Assembly (NCBI RefSeq): GCF_000445445.1
Contig: NZ_ASXP01000002.1
Span: forward strand, 1,069,001-1,133,000
Reading direction: 5' to 3'
From: Sporomusa ovata DSM 2662
Lineage (GTDB): Bacteria; Bacillota; Negativicutes; Sporomusales; Sporomusaceae
DNA: 64,000 nucleotides
Numbering within the stretch: position 1 is the stretch's first letter; every line of letters starts with the position of its first letter. The position numbers and the translations under genes were made by a program. The notes beneath the pieces are model-generated. The model saw nothing but the letters and a program-made list of their open reading frames with translations, did not search any database and was not told the DNA's origin. Shown piece by piece: positions 26,241 through 34,199 of the stretch.

Positions 26241-26749
26241 AAGAAAACTTTACAGGGAAAGTATGGAAATTAGGCGATGACATTGATACAGATATTATCA
26301 TACCTACCCAGTTTTTAGCCTTGAAGAGTGTGGAGGATATGAAAAAATATGCCTTCCATCCTTTACGACCAGAATTGGCAAGCTTAATACAACCTGGGGA
26401 TATTATTGTGGCAGGGAAAAATTTTGGGTGCGGGTCGTCTCGGGAACAGGCACCAGAAATCATAGCAGCTCTGAAGGTGGGCTGTATTATTGCTAAATCG
26501 TATGCCCGGATCTTTTATCGCAATGCATTTAATAATGGTTTATTGCTGCTTGAAAATGATGTTCTATATGATCGTTGTAACGAGGGTGACCAGGTGGCTG
26601 TTAATTTGGAAAATAGTCAGGTTTTCCTAGGAGAAGAAGCTTTTCCTGTAGTGTCCATTCCAGGGGAGCTGTTACAGATGGTCCAAGCGGGTGGGTTAGT
26701 CCCTTTTATGAGGAAAAAGAATGGTAATAAATTAGCGCAAAGGAGGTAA
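26237..26749 (+). CDS. Aconitase-family hydro-lyase, small subunit (copy 2)
   Basis: Second small subunit, 170 residues, with DTDIIIPTQFLAL and GKNFGCGSSREQAPEI. The specificity loop (FLAL) again lacks an arginine. It differs clearly from copy 1 and is followed by its own large subunit, so the operon encodes two complete heterodimers, not a fragment duplication. ATGA overlap with the preceding gene indicates coupling. It begins MKENFTGKVWKLGDDIDTD, a normal family N-terminus. Confidence 0.86.
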   Translation: MKENFTGKVWKLGDDIDTDIIIPTQFLALKSVEDMKKYAFHPLRPELASLIQPGDIIVAGKNFGCGSSREQAPEIIAALKVGCIIAKSYARIFYRNAFNNGLLLLENDVLYDRCNEGDQVAVNLENSQVFLGEEAFPVVSIPGELLQMVQAGGLVPFMRKKNGNKLAQRR

Positions 26750-26753
26750 CAGC

Positions 26754-28016
26754 ATGGGCTATACGTTAACGGAAAAAATAATAATGAAGAACACGGGGAG
26801 AAGTTCCATTAAGGCTGGCGATCTGGTTATTGTAAATGTTGACCGGGTTATGGTTCATGATATATTTGCTCCTTTTGTTGTGGAAAAATTTAAAGAAATG
26901 GGTTTTGAAACAGTTTGGGATCCCAATAAAATTGTATTTGTCTATGATCATCTTGTGCCTACCAGCTTTATTGAAGACTTTCGTCATCATCAAATTGGCG
27001 ATGCTTTTGCGGCAGCACAAGGTATCAAGGCTGTTCACCGTGCTGATGGGGTGTGCCATCAATTAATGCCTGAGCTGGGGTATGTAATTCCTGGTCAAGT
27101 GACCTTTGGCACTGATTCACATACTACGACCTATGGCGCAGTAGGCGCCTTTGCGACAGGTATCGGTTATACGGAAATGGCAGCAATTTTTGGGACAGGT
27201 GAATTATGGATTAAGGTTCCGCCAACCATTAGGTTTAATATTAATGGGGAGTTGCCCGAAGGTGTATTTGCCAAAGATATTATACTTACGATTATTGGCG
27301 ATATTGGGGCTGACGGCGCCACTTATAAAGCTATCGAATTTGGCGGCTCAACGGTTAAGGCATTAAGTGTGGCAGGAAGAATGACTCTTTGTAATATGGC
27401 AATAGAAGCGGGAGCTAAGGTGGGCGTGATTGAACCAGATGAGAAGACGTTTGCTTTTAGTGGAATTGATGGTAGTGATTATCAGTATTTGAAAAGTGAT
27501 CTAGATGCCTGTTATGAGCAAGTCTTTGAATATGATGCCTCGCAGTTTAAATCAGTTGTTGCCTGTCCGTCGAATGTGGATAACATAAAAGCGGTAGATA
27601 CAGTTGCCGGTACAAAAATCGACCAAGGATTTATTGGGTCATGTACCAATGGGCGGCTTGAAGATTTGGAAATTGCCGCGAGGATACTCAATAAGCGTAA
27701 GATTGCTCCGTATACCAAGCTGATCGTGACCCCTGCCAGTCGGAGCATTTATGCTGAAGCTGTCAAAAAGGGATTTATTAGCATCTTTGTGCAAGCTGGT
27801 GCCATTGTCAATCCACCTGGATGTGGTTTATGCTGTGGTCGGAGTGGTGGAATCGTATCTGATGGTGAGACAGTTATTGCTACAAATAACCGAAATTTTT
27901 TAGGCAGGATGGGAGGACCAAAATCGGAGATTTTCCTCGCTTCGCCAGCAACTGTTGCTGCTGCTGTTCTGGAGGGGCAAATAGTTGATTCAAGAAAATA
28001 TTTAAATATTACTTGA
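26754..28016 (+). CDS. Aconitase-family hydro-lyase, large subunit (copy 2)
   Basis: Second catalytic subunit, 420 residues. Cluster ligands are present in GSCTNGRLEDL and in PGCGLCCGRSGG. The N-terminal TLTEKIIMKNTGRSSIKAGD and the DSHTTTYGAVGAFATG block are normal. It starts after AGGAGGT. The two large subunits differ around the third cluster cysteine, which supports distinct substrates. No dehydrogenase or acyl-transferring synthase lies beside the operon, so its pathway partners are elsewhere. A gap of about 170 bp follows with a short orphan minus-strand frame, probably a relic. Confidence 0.87.
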   Translation: MGYTLTEKIIMKNTGRSSIKAGDLVIVNVDRVMVHDIFAPFVVEKFKEMGFETVWDPNKIVFVYDHLVPTSFIEDFRHHQIGDAFAAAQGIKAVHRADGVCHQLMPELGYVIPGQVTFGTDSHTTTYGAVGAFATGIGYTEMAAIFGTGELWIKVPPTIRFNINGELPEGVFAKDIILTIIGDIGADGATYKAIEFGGSTVKALSVAGRMTLCNMAIEAGAKVGVIEPDEKTFAFSGIDGSDYQYLKSDLDACYEQVFEYDASQFKSVVACPSNVDNIKAVDTVAGTKIDQGFIGSCTNGRLEDLEIAARILNKRKIAPYTKLIVTPASRSIYAEAVKKGFISIFVQAGAIVNPPGCGLCCGRSGGIVSDGETVIATNNRNFLGRMGGPKSEIFLASPATVAAAVLEGQIVDSRKYLNIT

Positions 28017-28190
28017 TTTTGACTATTTGGTCTTATTCAAGCGTAATATCAACACCGCCGCCTTTTACTTTGACACCGGGCATAATTGCCAGACTATTTT
28101 TTTCTTTTTTTTGATTGACATCGTTTGACTGGATAAATTCGCTGGTTTATCCGCTGGTAGTAGGTTTTTTCGGTAACCCACAAAATCAAT

Positions 28191-28847
28191 TCATATCGTT
28201 ATATTCACGGTTTTTTTCTTTGCTTTTTTAGCATTTTTACAGGCGGCTTCTTCGATGTCAGCTTTCAACTGGTTATTTTTCCGACGGCGGGCGACTTCAG
28301 CTGCTGCTATACCATATTCAGCAGATTCTCTAAGGTCTCGCTCTGTTTCTTCGACTTTTCCTTCCAGGCTATATTGTGGGTGGGTGCTGTTGTTTGATGC
28401 CGAAGATGGCTGACAAAAGGAAAAAGACATTCCTAACCCGGCCATAGTCTGGACCTGCGAGTTGTTAGAAATAGCAGAATATAGTTTATTCATGCTGGCA
28501 TTATCAAGAGCACGTTCATGCTTAGCCAGCGTTTTTTCTCGTTCACGTGCATTTTTTGCCGTGCTCGCTTCTCTTTTCAATCTTTCTAACTCAAGTTTCC
28601 GGGTTTCTTCTTCATATACGGTTTGTTGTATCTGCTTATCGACTGATTGAAGTTCTGCGATAACTTGCTTATCATCAGTATTCGTGTTACTACTGTCATG
28701 GTTTACAATCGTTTCTGTAGTATTGTTATGTAGTTTTTGCTCAAGTTTCTTTTGTAACCCTTCTCGATAGTTTCTTAACGCTGTTAAATTACTTTGGGGA
28801 TTGACAATAGCTAGTAAGTTATTCAAGCCCATTTGATCTATAGGCAT
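28191..28847 (-). CDS. Hypothetical coiled-coil protein
   Basis: Not recognised. About 218 residues, strongly charged and predicted coiled coil: heptad-like stretches around residues 30-60 and a long one from DKQIQQTVYEEETRKLELER to EKTLAKHERAL. A small glycine/serine segment (MAGLGMSFSFC) and a lysine-rich tail (NAKKAKKKTVNITI) follow. The ATG at 28847 is chosen because GGAG lies about 10 nt upstream; an earlier in-frame extension has AT-rich, unlikely sequence. No signal peptide. Structural or sporulation-related roles are conceivable but unsupported. Confidence 0.55.
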   Translation of the reverse strand: MPIDQMGLNNLLAIVNPQSNLTALRNYREGLQKKLEQKLHNNTTETIVNHDSSNTNTDDKQVIAELQSVDKQIQQTVYEEETRKLELERLKREASTAKNAREREKTLAKHERALDNASMNKLYSAISNNSQVQTMAGLGMSFSFCQPSSASNNSTHPQYSLEGKVEETERDLRESAEYGIAAAEVARRRKNNQLKADIEEAACKNAKKAKKKTVNITI

Positions 28848-29000
28848 ACCATTCACTCTCCTGTAACCGTATTCACCATAGTTTATATATTTATATAGAA
28901 TATCGAACAGAATATGGAAGAAGTTAATATATGTATTATTTTTGATCACAGGCGACGAAGAAGGACATGGGGAAGGTGGCTTAGATCCGAGGTTTTACGT

Positions 29001-29025
29001 AAAATAAAAATCCCGCAAGGCGGGA
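29001..29025 (-). terminator. Terminator of small minus-strand genes
   Basis: CCCGCCTTGCGGG on the minus strand followed by ATTTTTATTTT, immediately after the stop of the 48-residue gene. Confidence 0.8.
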
Positions 29026-29172
29026 TTAGGAAGGGAAACCGAGGTTAAGCATCTCATCCGGTAAACTATTTTTTAGGTTTTTTGCAACATTTTCGACTAT
29101 ATCCTTGTCTTTTTCATGTGTAGGTATAGAATCATTGTCAGATTCAGTTACAACTGTCTCTTTGTCAGTCAA
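29026..29172 (-). CDS. Small acidic hypothetical protein
   Basis: 48 residues: MTDKETVVTESDNDSIPTHE then a helix DIVENVAKNLKNSLPDEML. TTG start at 29172 with GAGGTGA at correct distance, and an intrinsic terminator immediately after the stop. These two signals argue for a real gene despite its size. It is preceded by another small gene with an excellent ribosome site. Function unknown. Confidence 0.5.
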   Translation of the reverse strand: MTDKETVVTESDNDSIPTHEKDKDIVENVAKNLKNSLPDEMLNLGFPS

Positions 29173-29246
29173 AGGAATCACCTCGAATATTTTAGCTTTG
29201 AGATTGGTTTGAATCCGCAGTAGTCTCCGTGCCGCGAGTTAGTGCA

Positions 29247-29405
29247 TTAGTATCTTTTAGTAGTATCATTATTGGAGGCTGGTTTAGGCGGTTCTATTTT
29301 CTTACGAATTGTTGGTATCGACCTGTCGCATCGTTGCTCCGATTGACAGGAAGTCTTATCAACGCAGACTTCATGCACTGACTTATCGCGTAAATTATCT
29401 GTCAT
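29247..29405 (-). CDS. Small hypothetical protein
   Basis: 52 residues beginning MTDNLRDKSVHEVCVDKTSC, basic and proline-rich toward the end (KKIEPPKPAS). GGAGGT lies 5 nt before the ATG, an excellent ribosome site. It probably forms a short operon with the 48-residue gene downstream, as both begin MTD. Three cysteines could bind metal or form disulfides. Function unknown. Confidence 0.45.
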   Translation of the reverse strand: MTDNLRDKSVHEVCVDKTSCQSEQRCDRSIPTIRKKIEPPKPASNNDTTKRY

Positions 29406-29442
29406 GTCGCACCTCCGTTGTTAACCAGTTCTATCATAGTTT

Positions 29443-29679
29443 AAACTATTTAATGGGGTATTATGTGTTTATAGAAAAATTATTGCCCCTATCGAAAAAC
29501 TCAAACTGGGCTTAGATGAAATTGCCAAAGGAAACTATAATGTAAAAGTAGAGTGTCAAACAGCTAATGATATTGGTCTGTTGATTTCTTCTTTTAACGA
29601 AATAGCGCAAAAATTATATGACAGTGAGAAACTGCAAACTGAGTATGAAGAAAATCGCAAAACACTAATTAACTCCTAG
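29443..29679 (+). pseudogene. Histidine-kinase fragment (HAMP domain)
   Basis: Open frame without a start: end of a membrane helix (FKLFNGVLCVYRKI), then a HAMP linker, API-EKLKLGLDEIAKGNYNV, DIGLLISSFNEIAQKL, followed by a stop before any phospho-acceptor domain. Both sensor and kinase parts are lost, so it is a relic. REP-like sequence CGGAGACGGTTCAAGTGTTTC follows at about 29710. Confidence 0.65.
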
Positions 29680-30026
29680 CACACTAGAGATGCGATACAA
29701 GGTGAGACTCGCGGAGACGGTTCAAGTGTTTCCTAACTTTCTGGTTGATAAGAGAAAAGCGTTGATTTTTTTGATGAATCTTAACGAGTTTGCAGCCATA
29801 TCGACAAAAAATAGGACTATTTTGAAAACAACTGTGTAGTCTCAGTGAACTGGTTTTAGCATAGCAGAAAATCTATTGCCGAATGCGGGGTTGATGGGTA
29901 TTATTTTGTAGTGGGAGGCTAATAATGAGAAGTGAATTCTCATGATGCAAATCCGGTGGCGAAAGTGTAAAATATAAACAGCATATTTTGCTTATTTAAG
30001 CAGCAGGGGATTTCTGGAAGATTGAG

Positions 30027-30707
30027 GTGCGAATATTGAAGAAATTAGGGGACTTGCACGGTTTACCTTTATTCAGCCAATTGCCGGAAGCAATTGTAGC
30101 CAAGTACTTTAGCCATTGTCTTACGCGGAAATATAGAAAAAAAGAAGAAGTTTTTGGTTCTGGTGAACCTGTAGATTATATCTATTTGCTTGTGTCCGGT
30201 AAAATTCGTGTGTACTTGAGTTATCCTAATGGTAAAGAGTTTACCCTTACACTATTGCAAGCCGGTGATGTTTATAGTGGGCATACGCGTGCTTTGGGAC
30301 AGGCGCTGGCAGATAGTGAAGTATTACTTATTCCTGTTGAGTCTTTCCGTAAGTTGTTAGTAGAAGTTCCACTGTTTGCTATGAATGTGATTTCAGTATT
30401 GGGTGATTCCCTGAGAAATTCAATGAATATTATCGAAAGTTTAGTATTTAAAGAAGTGAATAAGAGACTTTATCATTTTATTTATAGTCTTGCTCTTTCG
30501 ACAAATCATCACGGAGAGTCTGCTATTCAAGTCCAATTAGGATTAACTCATCAACAAATAGGTACAATGGTCGATAGCACAAGACAGACGGTGAATATGT
30601 TTTTTAATAATTTGCAAAAGGAAGGAATAATTACTATGGGAAAGGATAAGTTGATTATTCATGACTTTGCGATTATTGCCGAACGTGCGCGTGATGATAG
30701 TGAGTAG
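30027..30707 (+). CDS. CooA-like CRP/FNR-family regulator (putative CO sensor)
   Basis: Dimeric cAMP-receptor-type activator of 226 residues: N-terminal beta-roll (residues about 15-120), long dimer helix, C-terminal winged helix (LTHQQIGTMVDSTRQTVNMF). The segment EFTLTLLQAGDVYSGHTRAL has a histidine (His86) where the haem-ligand His77 of the CO sensor CooA lies. The following stretch, through VPLFAMNVISVLGDSLRNS, resembles Carboxydothermus CooA as I recall it. Start GTG 30027, or TTG 30036 which has a better placed GAGGTG; the exact N-terminus matters because CooA uses it as the second haem ligand. It is directly upstream of acsB, with a CooA-type operator between. Confidence 0.8.
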   Translation: MRILKKLGDLHGLPLFSQLPEAIVAKYFSHCLTRKYRKKEEVFGSGEPVDYIYLLVSGKIRVYLSYPNGKEFTLTLLQAGDVYSGHTRALGQALADSEVLLIPVESFRKLLVEVPLFAMNVISVLGDSLRNSMNIIESLVFKEVNKRLYHFIYSLALSTNHHGESAIQVQLGLTHQQIGTMVDSTRQTVNMFFNNLQKEGIITMGKDKLIIHDFAIIAERARDDSE

Positions 30708-30756
30708 CAAGGCGGGTAATTATAATTATTGGAAAAATGGGATTTTTCTTGCCAGA

Positions 30757-30772
30757 TGTCGGCTAGATGACA
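30757..30772 (-). promoter_or_regulatory. CooA-type operator upstream of acsB
   Basis: On the minus strand this reads TGTCA-N6-CGACA, identical to the recalled CooA consensus, within longer 11-bp arms (TGCCAGATGTC / GACATCCGGCA). Its centre is about 42 bp before a plausible start point (TATTTTATAA near 30794-30803 as -10), the class II activator spacing. It could alternatively be a hairpin ending the regulator's transcript, but the T-run is poor. Confidence 0.65.
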
Positions 30773-30905
30773 TCCGGCATGCTATTTCTCTGCTATTTTA
30801 TAAGTAGGGAAAGGCGCTGTAAAGCATACATAATAAATTGTTGAGCAAGCAGCCGGACTTTTATGATTAGGTGAATAAAACGTACTCTATGAAGGAGGAC
30901 TACAA

Positions 30906-33041
30906 ATGTCGAAACAAATTTGTGAGCTGGCTTACCAAGGAGCCACTACGGCTGTAAGTGTTGCCGAAAAACTTCTCAACGAAGCCATTGAAAAGCACGG
31001 GGCTGAAACCCTAGTAAAATATCCTGATACAGCGTACAAGCTGCCGATTATTACCGCCTTGGGTAGTGAAGAAGTCTTGACTCTGGGAGATCTTATACCT
31101 GTCTTACAGAGAATTAAAGAGAATAACCTGCGTCCTGAGCCGGAGTTAGGCAATGCTTTGCTATCAGGTGAAGCAACATTGTATGCGGGGGAAATTATTG
31201 AAGCTTTGCGTTATGTTGCCGGCGCAAAACCTGATGAACCTCCTTACACTGGCTTTTTATCTGACCCGGTTTTGCGTAAATTTGGTGTACCGCTGGTTGA
31301 CGGAACCATTCCTGGAGTTGCTGTTATCACCGGCAAAGCCAAAGACTCCAAGGCTGGCGCCAAGCTGGTTAAAGACCTGCAAGCCAAAGGTATTATGGTA
31401 ATGCTAGTCAATGATATAATTGAACAATGCATTGCAGAAGAGATCAAAGTCGGAGTTGATTATATTACCTTCCCATTGGGAAAATTTACCCAGATTATTC
31501 ATGCGGTCAACTTTGCCACTCGTGCGGGCTTGGCGTTCGGTGGTGTTCCTAGTGGAGCGCGTGAGCAAATGATTGACTATCAAAAACGCCGTGTGCCGGC
31601 CTTTGTCATTGCATTGGGCGAACTCGACGCTGTTACTGTAGCTATCGGTGCAGGGGCATTGTTTTTTGGTTTCCCGATCGTTACTGACCAGGATTTGCCG
31701 TCAGAACTTCAGATTCCCGGACTTCTGGAAGCTCAGCCTGACTATGATAAAATTGTCAAGTTGGCGCTTGAACTGCGCGGTATTAAGCTTAAAATTGTTG
31801 ACATTCCTGTGCCTATCACTATTGGTCCTGCTTTCGAAGGCGAGACCATCCGTAAGAAAGATGCCTATGTTGAGTTCGGTGGTGGCCGTTCCACCAGCTT
31901 CGAACTTGTCCGCATGATGTCTGCTGACGAAGTTGAAGACGGTAAAATCGAACTTATCGGACCAGATATTGACGAAATGCCTGAAGGTAGTGTTTTTCCG
32001 ATTGGCTTCATGATTGACATCTATGGTCGTAAGATGCAAGAAGATTTTGAAGGTGTGCTTGAGCGCCGCGTTCACTACAACATCAACTACGGTGAAGGAT
32101 TGTGGCACGTAGCACAGCGTGATATGTGCTGGGTTCGTATCAGCAAAGGCGCTAAAGCTGCTGGCTTCAAAATCAGGGACTTTGGCGAGATTCTTATTGC
32201 TAAGTATAAGTCGGATTATCCGGCCATTGTTGACCGTGTGCAGGTTACAATCGTTACTGATAAAGATATTATTGAAGAAAAAATCAAGATCGCCCGTGAG
32301 AAATATAAGGCGCGCGATGCCCGCCTGAAAGGTCTTACTGACGAGTCGGTGGATGTCTTCTACTCTTGTTTGCTTTGTCAATCGTTTGCACCTAATCATG
32401 TATGTATTGTTACCCCGCAGCGGGTTGGCTTGTGTGGTGCTGTAAGCTGGCTTGATGCCAAAGCATCTAATGAAATTACCCCTACTGGTCCAAACCAGCC
32501 GATTCCTAAAGGCGAGTGCCTTGATGAAGCTAAGGGCATGTGGCAGAGTATGAACGAATTTGTATATAATTCCTCTAACCGTACACTAGAAGAGGTTAAT
32601 CTCTATACTCTGATGGATCGTCCGATGACTTCTTGCGGATGTTTTGAAGCCATTTTGGCGATACTCCCGTTGTGTAACGGTGTAATGATTACTACCCGTG
32701 AGCATTCTGGTGATACTCCTTGCGGTATGACCTTCTCAACGCTGGCCGGCACTTGCGGCGGTGGTGTGCAAACTCCTGGGTTCATGGGTATTGGTCGTAC
32801 GTATCTTACTAGTTCCAAGTTTATCTCTGCTGATGGCGGCTTGGGCCGTATTGTCTGGATGCCAAAAGACCTTAAAGAATACCTCGGACAAGATCTGGTG
32901 GATGCTGCGGTAGCCGCCGGTTTGGGCGCTGATTTTGTTGATAAGATTGCTGATGAAACTGTTGGCATTACTGAAGATGAAATCTTACCATTTCTGGAAG
33001 AAAAGCAACACCCAGCCCTAACCATGAAACCGTTAATGTGA
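30906..33041 (+). CDS. acsB: CO-methylating acetyl-CoA synthase (ACS, alpha/beta subunit)
   Basis: Catalytic subunit of the Wood-Ljungdahl pathway: condenses CO, a methyl group from the corrinoid protein and CoA to acetyl-CoA. 711 residues, about 18 fewer than the Moorella enzyme. All A-cluster ligands are present: Cys488, Cys491, Cys500 and Cys510 bind the [4Fe-4S] cubane, and Cys577-Gly-Cys579 binds the distal nickel. The bridging cysteine is among the first set. The start has AGGAGG at a good distance. The other acs/cdh genes are not adjacent; here it follows the CooA-like regulator, suggesting separate, CO-responsive control. Confidence 0.97.
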   Translation: MSKQICELAYQGATTAVSVAEKLLNEAIEKHGAETLVKYPDTAYKLPIITALGSEEVLTLGDLIPVLQRIKENNLRPEPELGNALLSGEATLYAGEIIEALRYVAGAKPDEPPYTGFLSDPVLRKFGVPLVDGTIPGVAVITGKAKDSKAGAKLVKDLQAKGIMVMLVNDIIEQCIAEEIKVGVDYITFPLGKFTQIIHAVNFATRAGLAFGGVPSGAREQMIDYQKRRVPAFVIALGELDAVTVAIGAGALFFGFPIVTDQDLPSELQIPGLLEAQPDYDKIVKLALELRGIKLKIVDIPVPITIGPAFEGETIRKKDAYVEFGGGRSTSFELVRMMSADEVEDGKIELIGPDIDEMPEGSVFPIGFMIDIYGRKMQEDFEGVLERRVHYNINYGEGLWHVAQRDMCWVRISKGAKAAGFKIRDFGEILIAKYKSDYPAIVDRVQVTIVTDKDIIEEKIKIAREKYKARDARLKGLTDESVDVFYSCLLCQSFAPNHVCIVTPQRVGLCGAVSWLDAKASNEITPTGPNQPIPKGECLDEAKGMWQSMNEFVYNSSNRTLEEVNLYTLMDRPMTSCGCFEAILAILPLCNGVMITTREHSGDTPCGMTFSTLAGTCGGGVQTPGFMGIGRTYLTSSKFISADGGLGRIVWMPKDLKEYLGQDLVDAAVAAGLGADFVDKIADETVGITEDEILPFLEEKQHPALTMKPLM

Positions 33042-33312
33042 TGATCAAAAATACAGGGCTGGGCTGAAGCTTTTGTACATAAGGATAGTCCTCCCGCAAT
33101 AAAAATTTTATAAAAAATGTAAAAAGTACGCCCCTTTATGGTATTGTTTAATCGCCAAACCAAACAAACCAGAAAGGAGAAGCGTACTTTTTACTTTACG
33201 TCCAACCTACAAACCTTCAATAAATCCTGCCAAAAAGGCGTTTGTGTTTTCCAACAAAGTATTGAGGTGGGTCAAATTAGCTGAGAAGTAAACAGCATTT
33301 GACTTGACAACT
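33042..33312. other. Gene-free stretch with a strong inverted repeat
   Basis: GTAAAAAGTACGC at 33119-33131 is matched by GCGTACTTTTTAC at 33182-33194, about 50 nt apart, with TTTACG following. It may be the acsB terminator or the ends of a small mobile repeat; AGAAAGGAGAAG lies inside it. Short frames downstream of it (33195-33290) are not recognisable. Confidence 0.4.
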
Positions 33313-33313
33313 A

Positions 33314-33447
33314 TCAAAGAAAAAATAATTGCAAAATAATATAAAAACATTCAACTAAAATATTAGAAAGAATATGAACAATAATTGGTGCTATTATCGT
33401 TTTATATTTATCATAAACCCAAGTAAATATAAGAGACGAAAAAAAAG
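33314..33447 (-). pseudogene. CPBP intramembrane protease, C-terminal part (disrupted)
   Basis: C-terminal membrane segment of a CAAX/CPBP-type protease: SSLIFTWVYDKYKTIIAPII then VHILSNIL, containing the family's last conserved HxxxN motif. It ends at the left edge of a transposable element at 33447/33448. Joining it to 36467 onward (one copy of the 5-bp duplication removed) restores HQNPFTFFSSLIFTWVYDK without a frame change. Confidence 0.9.
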
Positions 33448-33579
33448 TGTAGCTGCTAACCTTCAATAACCATGCCTTGCTCAGTACTTTTGTCCATGAA
33501 TGTTGAAGGTTGCTCTCTTGTTTTGCCTCATTTTTTAGGTGTATAATGCCAGTATTAGCTGGTACCGGGGTGAAAATGA

Positions 33580-33620
33580 AAAAACCACGGCGAGGATCCC
33601 TCAATCCCGTACCGTGGTTA
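33580..33620 (-). terminator. Terminator near the left end of the element
   Basis: On the minus strand, AACCACGG pairs with CCGTGGTT followed by six T. It would stop transcripts running leftward out of the element toward the CPBP remnant. Confidence 0.75.
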
Positions 33621-33662
33621 CCAAAATAAACAACATGGTCATATTATCACGTTACGAGATAC

Positions 33663-34160
33663 ATTTCAATATTAATACGCATATTTTTAGTTTCAAGTAA
33701 GATTCTTTCCGTTTGTCCTCATTGTAGCACTCCTCTTTCTTGTCATGACCACAGAGTCCGTTACGTGAAGCTTCGTTGCGGCATTCGTGTGGCTCTTGCA
33801 GTGCCTCGTGGGTATTGTGCTAAATGTCAGCGGCTGCATACCGAACTGCCGAGTTTCGTAAGGCCATATAAACATTATGAAGCTTCGGTTATGCAAGATG
33901 TCGTTGATGATAAATCGCTCATGACTTGCCCCGCTGATGACTCAACCATACGCAGATGGAAAGCTGAATTTTCGGCTTCAGCACCATATATAGAAACTTT
34001 GCTTCATGCCGCATGTGCGAAAAAAGTTCCTCTGTTTGGTGAACCCCTGCTTGCAATCCTTCGCCGAAAGATTCGCCGTTGGTCCATTCTTGTCACGCCA
34101 TTGCTCTGCGCTAGCGATTTCTATCCTGCCACCCAGTTTGCCTTGGTGCCGCCGGGGTAA
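33663..34160 (+). CDS. DUF6431-like zinc-finger protein of the transposable element
   Basis: Accessory protein of the element. Coding similarity clearly continues upstream of the first in-frame GTG at 33765: SVCPHCSTPLSCHDHR precedes VKLRCGIRV, then GYCAKCQRLHTELPSF and RPYKHYE. The Cys pairs (CPHC, CAKC) form a zinc site, so the real gene must start before 33765. The frame is open back to 33630 but has no ATG, GTG or TTG there, so a rare start (ATT at 33663 is only a guess) is implied. Related proteins often precede transposase and ATPase genes. The role in transposition is unknown, probably DNA binding. Confidence 0.65.
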   Translation: MSILIRIFLVSSKILSVCPHCSTPLSCHDHRVRYVKLRCGIRVALAVPRGYCAKCQRLHTELPSFVRPYKHYEASVMQDVVDDKSLMTCPADDSTIRRWKAEFSASAPYIETLLHAACAKKVPLFGEPLLAILRRKIRRWSILVTPLLCASDFYPATQFALVPPG

Positions 34161-34199
34161 GGGTATATACTCTCTTTTAAAAGAAGGGAGTTGTTATCT

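Noticed and set aside
24479..28016. Homoaconitase (lysine or coenzyme B pathway) genes
   Set aside because: Small-subunit specificity loops lack the typical arginine and no homocitrate synthase or homoisocitrate dehydrogenase is adjacent.
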